Origin: Mesorhizobium sp. M1D.F.Ca.ET.043.01.1.1
GTDB lineage: Bacteria > Pseudomonadota > Alphaproteobacteria > Rhizobiales > Rhizobiaceae
Length of the DNA stretch: 64,000 nt
Assembly: GCF_003952385.1 (NCBI RefSeq)
Contig: NZ_CP034444.1
Location: 5,221,001-5,285,000 of the forward strand
Direction of reading: 5' to 3'
Positions 60,322-64,000 of the stretch are shown here, piece by piece; the first letter of the stretch is position 1; each line of letters opens with the position of its first letter. The translations under genes and the position numbers were made by a program. Below the pieces are notes generated by a model, which saw only the letters and a list, made by a program, of their open reading frames with translations, was not told the origin of the DNA and did no database searches.

Positions 60322-61086
60322 TCAGTAGGTGGCGCGCCCGCCGGAAAGATCGAAGGTGGCGCCGGTGGTGAAGGAATTCTCGTCCGAGAGCATGAAGGCG
60401 ACCATCGCCGCCGCCTCCTCCACTTCGACGAAACGACCGCGCGGCACCTTGCCGAGCATGTAGGTCACCTGGGCCTCGGTGAGCTGCTCGAGGATCCGGG
60501 TGCGGGCGGGCGAGGGGGTCAGCGCGTTGACGGCGATGTCGTAACCGGCGAGCTCCTTGCCGAGTGACTTGGTCAATGCGAGCACCCCGGCCTTGGCGGC
60601 CGAATAGGCGGCGGCGTTCGGATTGCCCTCCTTGCCGGCCACGGAGGCGACGTTGACGATGCGGCCGTAGCTGCGCGCGATCATGCCGGGCACCAGGCGT
60701 CGGCAGCAGTAGAAGACGCCGTTGAGGTCGATGTCGACGATCTGCCGCCAGGCGGCGGGGTCATAGTCCACCACGGTCGCTGCCGGCCCGGCAATGCCGG
60801 CATTGTTGACGAGAAGATCGACGGGCCCAAGCGCCCGTTCGGTCTCGGCGGCGGCGCGGTCGACGGCCTCGATCTGCGACTGGTCGCAAAGGAAGGTTTT
60901 CACGCGGCCAAGCGCCGAAAGCCCGGCGACGGCGCTTGTCATCGCGGCCTGGTCGATGTCCCAGATGGCGACGCTTGCGCCCGAGGCGAGCAGGCGGCGG
61001 GCGACGGCAAGGCCGATGCCTTGCGCGCCGCCGGTCACCACGGAGGAACGGCCAGAGAGATCGACGGCGTTCAAACGGCGGTTCAT
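60322..61086 (-). CDS. SDR oxidoreductase
   Basis: A 254-residue protein starting at the ATG at 61086 with GGAGGAAA upstream. Cofactor motif VTGGAQGIGLAVARRL, NNAG, Ser in NVASVAGKEGNPNAAA and YSAAKAG are complete. The end TGATFDLSGGRATY is typical of sugar or sugar-acid SDRs. Together with the AbrB-type membrane protein 35 bases upstream, it may serve uptake and oxidation of an organic acid. The substrate is not predictable. Confidence 0.92.
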   Translation of the reverse strand: MNRRLNAVDLSGRSSVVTGGAQGIGLAVARRLLASGASVAIWDIDQAAMTSAVAGLSALGRVKTFLCDQSQIEAVDRAAAETERALGPVDLLVNNAGIAGPAATVVDYDPAAWRQIVDIDLNGVFYCCRRLVPGMIARSYGRIVNVASVAGKEGNPNAAAYSAAKAGVLALTKSLGKELAGYDIAVNALTPSPARTRILEQLTEAQVTYMLGKVPRGRFVEVEEAAAMVAFMLSDENSFTTGATFDLSGGRATY

Positions 61087-61121
61087 CGGTATTTTCCTCC
61101 CCCCTTTATCGATACCGCGGA

Positions 61122-62225
61122 TCAGTCCTTGACGTTTCGCGCCACCAGCTTGGCGACGCTTGGCCCAATGAGCAGCACAACCAGGAAGCGGGCCGACTGC
61201 AGCGCCATGACGAAGGAGATGTCGACGTTCTGCGCGGCGGCGGCAATGATGGCGACGCTGTCCATGCCGCCGGGGCTGGTCGCCAGATAGGCGGTCAGCG
61301 GGTCGATGCCGAGCACGCGGCTGATGACGAATGCCATGCCGCCGCAGAAGGCGATCAGCGCCACGATCGAGGCGATGATCTGCGGCAGCGCGCGTGCCGC
61401 GTGGCGCAGGATCGGCCGGGTGAAGTTCAGCCCGATCGACCAGCCGACGATGGCGTAGCTCGCCGCCAGCAGCCAGGGCGGCAACTGCATCGGCACGCCG
61501 AAGCCCAGGTGGACGACGGCGCCGAAGACGAAGGTGCCGAGGAAGAAGGGCGAGGGCAGCCGCAGCAGCCTTCCCAGCAGGCCGCCGACGATCGTGATGG
61601 CGATGGTGGCGCCAAAGGCCATCGGATCGATCGGCGGAAACCAGACGACAGGCGGCACTTCGACGCCCGACGTGTCGACCCACATCTTGGCGACCAGCGC
61701 CGCCGTCATCGAGACGAAGATGACGCGCAGATACTGCATGAAGGCGACGAGGCGCTGATCCGCGCCGAAGGCGCCGGCCATCAGCACCATGGCGGTGGCC
61801 GCGCCCGGCGAGGAGCCCCAGACGGCGGTGGTGCCGGGCAGGATGCGCCAGCGGCTGATCAGCCAGCCGAGCAGGCTGGAGGCGGCGACAGTGGCGATCA
61901 CCACTGTGAGGAAGAGCGCCCATTCGGCGTAGAAGACCGGAAAGATGTCGACCGAGATCGAGTTCGCCACCAGGCAGCCAACCACAGCCTGAGCGGAGCC
62001 GAACAGCGGGCGAGGCACGCGCACCTTGGCGCCGTTGGTGCCGGCAAGGATCGCGGCCATCATCGGGCCGATCAGCAGCGCCGCCGGCAGGGCGGCCAGT
62101 TCCAGCGCGCCGGCAAGGAGCAGCGAGAGCACTATCAGCACCAGCCACTGCTGCGGCGGGCGCAATCGCGCCATGCGTTCAATGGGCGGCTGGTCCGGGT
62201 GCTGATGTTCCGGCGAGGAGTCCAT
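61122..62225 (-). CDS. AbrB-family membrane protein (ammonia monooxygenase-type duplication)
   Basis: A 367-residue protein with about ten hydrophobic segments arranged as two similar halves, each with a PxxxG-rich element: GPMMAAILAGTNGAKV in the first half, and TAYLATSPGGMDSVAIIAAA in the second, as in COG3180. WGSSPGAATAMVLMAGAFGADQR matches the family core. Some relatives are called AbrB or ammonia monooxygenase-linked, but there is no evidence for that activity. A transporter of small organic acids is a reasonable guess. It is co-oriented with the SDR. Confidence 0.85.
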   Translation of the reverse strand: MDSSPEHQHPDQPPIERMARLRPPQQWLVLIVLSLLLAGALELAALPAALLIGPMMAAILAGTNGAKVRVPRPLFGSAQAVVGCLVANSISVDIFPVFYAEWALFLTVVIATVAASSLLGWLISRWRILPGTTAVWGSSPGAATAMVLMAGAFGADQRLVAFMQYLRVIFVSMTAALVAKMWVDTSGVEVPPVVWFPPIDPMAFGATIAITIVGGLLGRLLRLPSPFFLGTFVFGAVVHLGFGVPMQLPPWLLAASYAIVGWSIGLNFTRPILRHAARALPQIIASIVALIAFCGGMAFVISRVLGIDPLTAYLATSPGGMDSVAIIAAAAQNVDISFVMALQSARFLVVLLIGPSVAKLVARNVKD

Positions 62226-62234
62226 ACCCGGCTC

Positions 62235-62302
62235 TTAGAGCAATTCCGGGAAAAGTGTGAAACGGTTTTCGGGCCGGATTTGCGTCAGACCGGAGATAAA
62301 GC
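62235..62302. repeat. Rhizobial-type intergenic repeat, copy 2
   Basis: TTAGAGCAATTCCGGGAAAA then GTGTGAAACGG is the inverted counterpart of the element at 40283-40353. It begins nine bases beyond the start of the AbrB-family gene. Confidence 0.75.
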
Positions 62303-62328
62303 AATCCCCGTGAAACGACGAGCCGCTC

Positions 62329-62940
62329 TTAGTTGGTGCCGCCTTTCTGTTTTGTGGCGATGGTGGCGGCCGGCGCCACCGGCGTTTCGGCCGCTGCCGT
62401 CGGGGCCGGGGCCTGGGGACCGTCCGGCGCCTGAGGGCTGTTGTTGCCGAGATCGACCGAGATGCCAAAGAGCTTCCACTGGTGGTCGGCGGGAGCGAAA
62501 AGCAGCTCAAAGTTCAGCCGCAAAGGCACGGATGGAAAGAAGCCCGCCATGTGCAGCATGCCGTTGGTCTCGATCTGCGGCAGCAATGTCAGCTGCGGCT
62601 CCAGCACGGCGACGCCGGCGAGGTCGAGGCCTCGCTTGCGCTGGCTGGCGAATATCTCGGCCAGCTGCGCGGCGGTGTTGGCCTGAAGGCCCGGTGCGCC
62701 GAGGTCGCGCAGCACGGTGTAGTTGCCGGTCTTGTTGGCCTGGTCGACCGCCAGCAGCGCCGATCGCACCAGGATCAGCACGCCGTTCCTGTCGATGTTG
62801 GCGGGCTTGGGCTTGTCCGGCCCCGCGGGTTTCGCCGCGCGTTGCGTCTTCTTCTCCTGCTGGGCCGCCGCTGGAAGCGGCTGCGCTAACGCGAGAGGCA
62901 GTGCTATGGCGAGCAGGAGGCGGGGCAGGTTAGGCTTCAT
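62329..62940 (-). CDS. Secreted hypothetical protein
   Basis: A 203-residue protein with a clear signal peptide (LLLAIALPLALAQPLPAAAQ, cleavage near AAAQQ). The mature part has a charged, Pro-rich start, then a folded region about 45-165 (NGVLILVRSALLAVDQANKTGNYTVLRDLG, LFAPADHQWKLFGISVDLG) and a Pro/Ala-rich tail. It resembles conserved rhizobial periplasmic proteins of unknown function. Nothing nearby indicates a role. Confidence 0.78.
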   Translation of the reverse strand: MKPNLPRLLLAIALPLALAQPLPAAAQQEKKTQRAAKPAGPDKPKPANIDRNGVLILVRSALLAVDQANKTGNYTVLRDLGAPGLQANTAAQLAEIFASQRKRGLDLAGVAVLEPQLTLLPQIETNGMLHMAGFFPSVPLRLNFELLFAPADHQWKLFGISVDLGNNSPQAPDGPQAPAPTAAAETPVAPAATIATKQKGGTN

Positions 62941-62997
62941 CGGATCGCTATCGGCTTTCGGTCCGTCGGGGCAGGCGATTGCATTGAGCGTCGCAAG

Positions 62998-63909
62998 TTA
63001 CCAGGCGTAGGTCAGGCCCGCGCGGCCGCCCACCGCCCCCGACGAGCCGACGCCGATGCCGCCATGGACCATGAAGCTTTCGCTGATGCGCGCCTGGGCG
63101 GTGCCGGCGAAGGCGTTCTTTCCCTCGAAATCGCCCCAGTTGATGGAGACGGCATAGTTCTTGTCCGGCGGCATCGCCGGCGCCGCCATCGCCATCGCCA
63201 TCGCCGCGCCCTCGAAAGCCCGGTCGATGCGCCCGTCCAGCCTGGAGAAACCTTCGCCGAGGCTGGCTTCAAGGCCGGTCACCCGGTTGTCGAGGCTGGC
63301 GATGTCCTGCGTGTTCGTCGTCACCCGGGTGTCGAGGTCGGTGATCTGGAGTGTGTGGGTGTCGAGTGTCGCCTGATGCGCTGCCAGCATCGTGTCGTGG
63401 CCATCGAGGCGGCCATCCTGCTCGACGTTCCTGGCCTCGACGCCGTCGAGCCTGCCGTCCTGCTCGGTGTCCTTCGCCGCGCCGATACCTGCCAGGCCGT
63501 CGACATAGTCCTTTGTGGCCGCATCGGTTCCGGCCGTCGGCGTGCCGACATTCTCGATCCGGTTTCCGCCCATGTTGACGGTCGCGCCACTCGCGGCCGA
63601 CAGGCTGCCGCTGAACGTGCCCTGGTTGATCGTCGCCTGGTGGACCTGGATCAGCCCATCGAAATTTACGTTGGCATCGAAGGTCGAGAGACCATTGACG
63701 CCGGTATTGAGGTGCACGGGACCCATGTTCATGCTGGTCCCGGAATCAAAATTCATGGATCCTATGGGAACCTCATTGGGGACGTCGCAGTCGTCCGCAA
63801 GCCCTGTATACATATGTCCCGTTGTATAATTCTGGCAAACCGCGGCCGGGTCAGCGACGGCAACCGAGCTTCCAACAAGGAACGCCGATAAACCAACTAT
63901 CAGAAACAT
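62998..63909 (-). CDS. YadA-type trimeric autotransporter adhesin
   Basis: A 303-residue protein. A stalk region contains the YadA-like neck NVGTPTAGTDAATKDYVDGL, then heptad-rich coiled coil (about 150-225; VEQDGRLDGHDTMLAAHQ, TNTQDIASLDNRVTGLEASL). The C-terminal YadA anchor of about 75 residues (KNYAVSINWGDFEGKNAFAG to GGRAGLTYAW) ends in an aromatic residue, as expected for a beta-barrel. The passenger part is short. The first ATG gives a signal region lacking basic residues; the frame stays open to 64000 and adds SRRRHPAILPAG, so the real start may lie beyond the window. Confidence 0.85.
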   Translation of the reverse strand: MFLIVGLSAFLVGSSVAVADPAAVCQNYTTGHMYTGLADDCDVPNEVPIGSMNFDSGTSMNMGPVHLNTGVNGLSTFDANVNFDGLIQVHQATINQGTFSGSLSAASGATVNMGGNRIENVGTPTAGTDAATKDYVDGLAGIGAAKDTEQDGRLDGVEARNVEQDGRLDGHDTMLAAHQATLDTHTLQITDLDTRVTTNTQDIASLDNRVTGLEASLGEGFSRLDGRIDRAFEGAAMAMAMAAPAMPPDKNYAVSINWGDFEGKNAFAGTAQARISESFMVHGGIGVGSSGAVGGRAGLTYAW

Positions 63910-64000
63910 CCCGGCTGGAAGGATCGCTGGATGGCGGCGGCGCGAAATCCCCGTTGCGACCAGCGCGCCGTCGCGACGACCCGCATAACCCCTAAGAACG

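Overview
The window looks like chromosome of a high-GC alphaproteobacterium in the Rhizobiales, most likely Mesorhizobium or a close relative (Phyllobacteriaceae). This rests on the sciP / fliJ / ctrA / single-domain receiver / chpT / eipA cluster, a NolR-like ArsR regulator, an RirA-type iron box, rhizobial-type intergenic palindromic repeats and overall codon use. No species can be named from the sequence alone. No rRNA, CRISPR array, prophage or intact transposase was seen.

Layout. (1) 1-13.7 kb is a Wzx/Wzy-type exopolysaccharide locus: an acyltransferase cut by the window edge, a polymerase/ligase-like membrane protein, a Tat-exported GH5 glycosidase, a Wzz/ExoP co-polymerase with a degenerate kinase domain, a Wzx flippase, a GT4 glycosyltransferase, a beta-propeller protein, a BcsL/CelD-type GNAT protein, an FAD oxidoreductase and a WecG/TagA-type glycosyltransferase. 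(2) 14.0-19.8 kb is a hexuronate (mannonate) catabolic unit: an SDR and a FadR-type GntR regulator face uxuA across a shared intergenic region with two mirror-image operators. A MaoC hydratase, an MFS transporter and a HutC-type GntR regulator follow. (3) 19.2-30.66 kb is an accessory segment. A block holding the 3' part of the HutC-type gntR plus its downstream DNA occurs twice, 10.6 kb apart. Both copies end in the 3' end of a tRNA-Met gene, and only the right-hand tRNA is complete. Between them lie four tandem paralogous Tat-exported NMT1/SsuA-like binding proteins, a fifth copy reduced to a 37-codon mini-gene, a SCO1-like protein, a sensor kinase, a receiver and a receiver-adenylate cyclase. 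There is no ABC permease, ATPase or integrase.

(4) 30.9-41.6 kb is core DNA: a Gfo/Idh/MocA oxidoreductase, mnmA, sciP, a quinone-oxidoreductase/HxlR pair, the CtrA cell-cycle cluster, a coiled-coil membrane protein, a SPOUT methyltransferase and a NolR-like regulator. (5) 41.7-49.4 kb carries a HugZ-like protein, a CoA-transferase, an SDR, a GNAT protein, a glutathionyl-hydroquinone-reductase-like GST, a Nudix hydrolase, a metallophosphoesterase, a small membrane protein and an alpha/beta hydrolase. (6) 49.6-55.8 kb holds a TPR membrane protein, leuA with a leucine-rich leader peptide, and an ATP-grasp/esterase pair. (7) 55.9-64 kb holds a SnoaL-like protein, a DUF2218-siderophore-interacting protein fusion under a probable iron box, a DHA2 exporter/LysR pair, an SDR next to an AbrB-family membrane protein, a secreted hypothetical protein and a YadA-type trimeric autotransporter whose true start may lie beyond the window.

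The strongest candidate for an undescribed system is the 20.8-29.4 kb run. Four cysteine-rich, Tat-exported binding-protein paralogues are followed by SCO1, and overlapping non-ATG starts link SCO1 to a kinase / receiver / receiver-cyclase relay. It reads as a periplasmic sensing module with a cyclic-nucleotide output, not as an uptake transporter.
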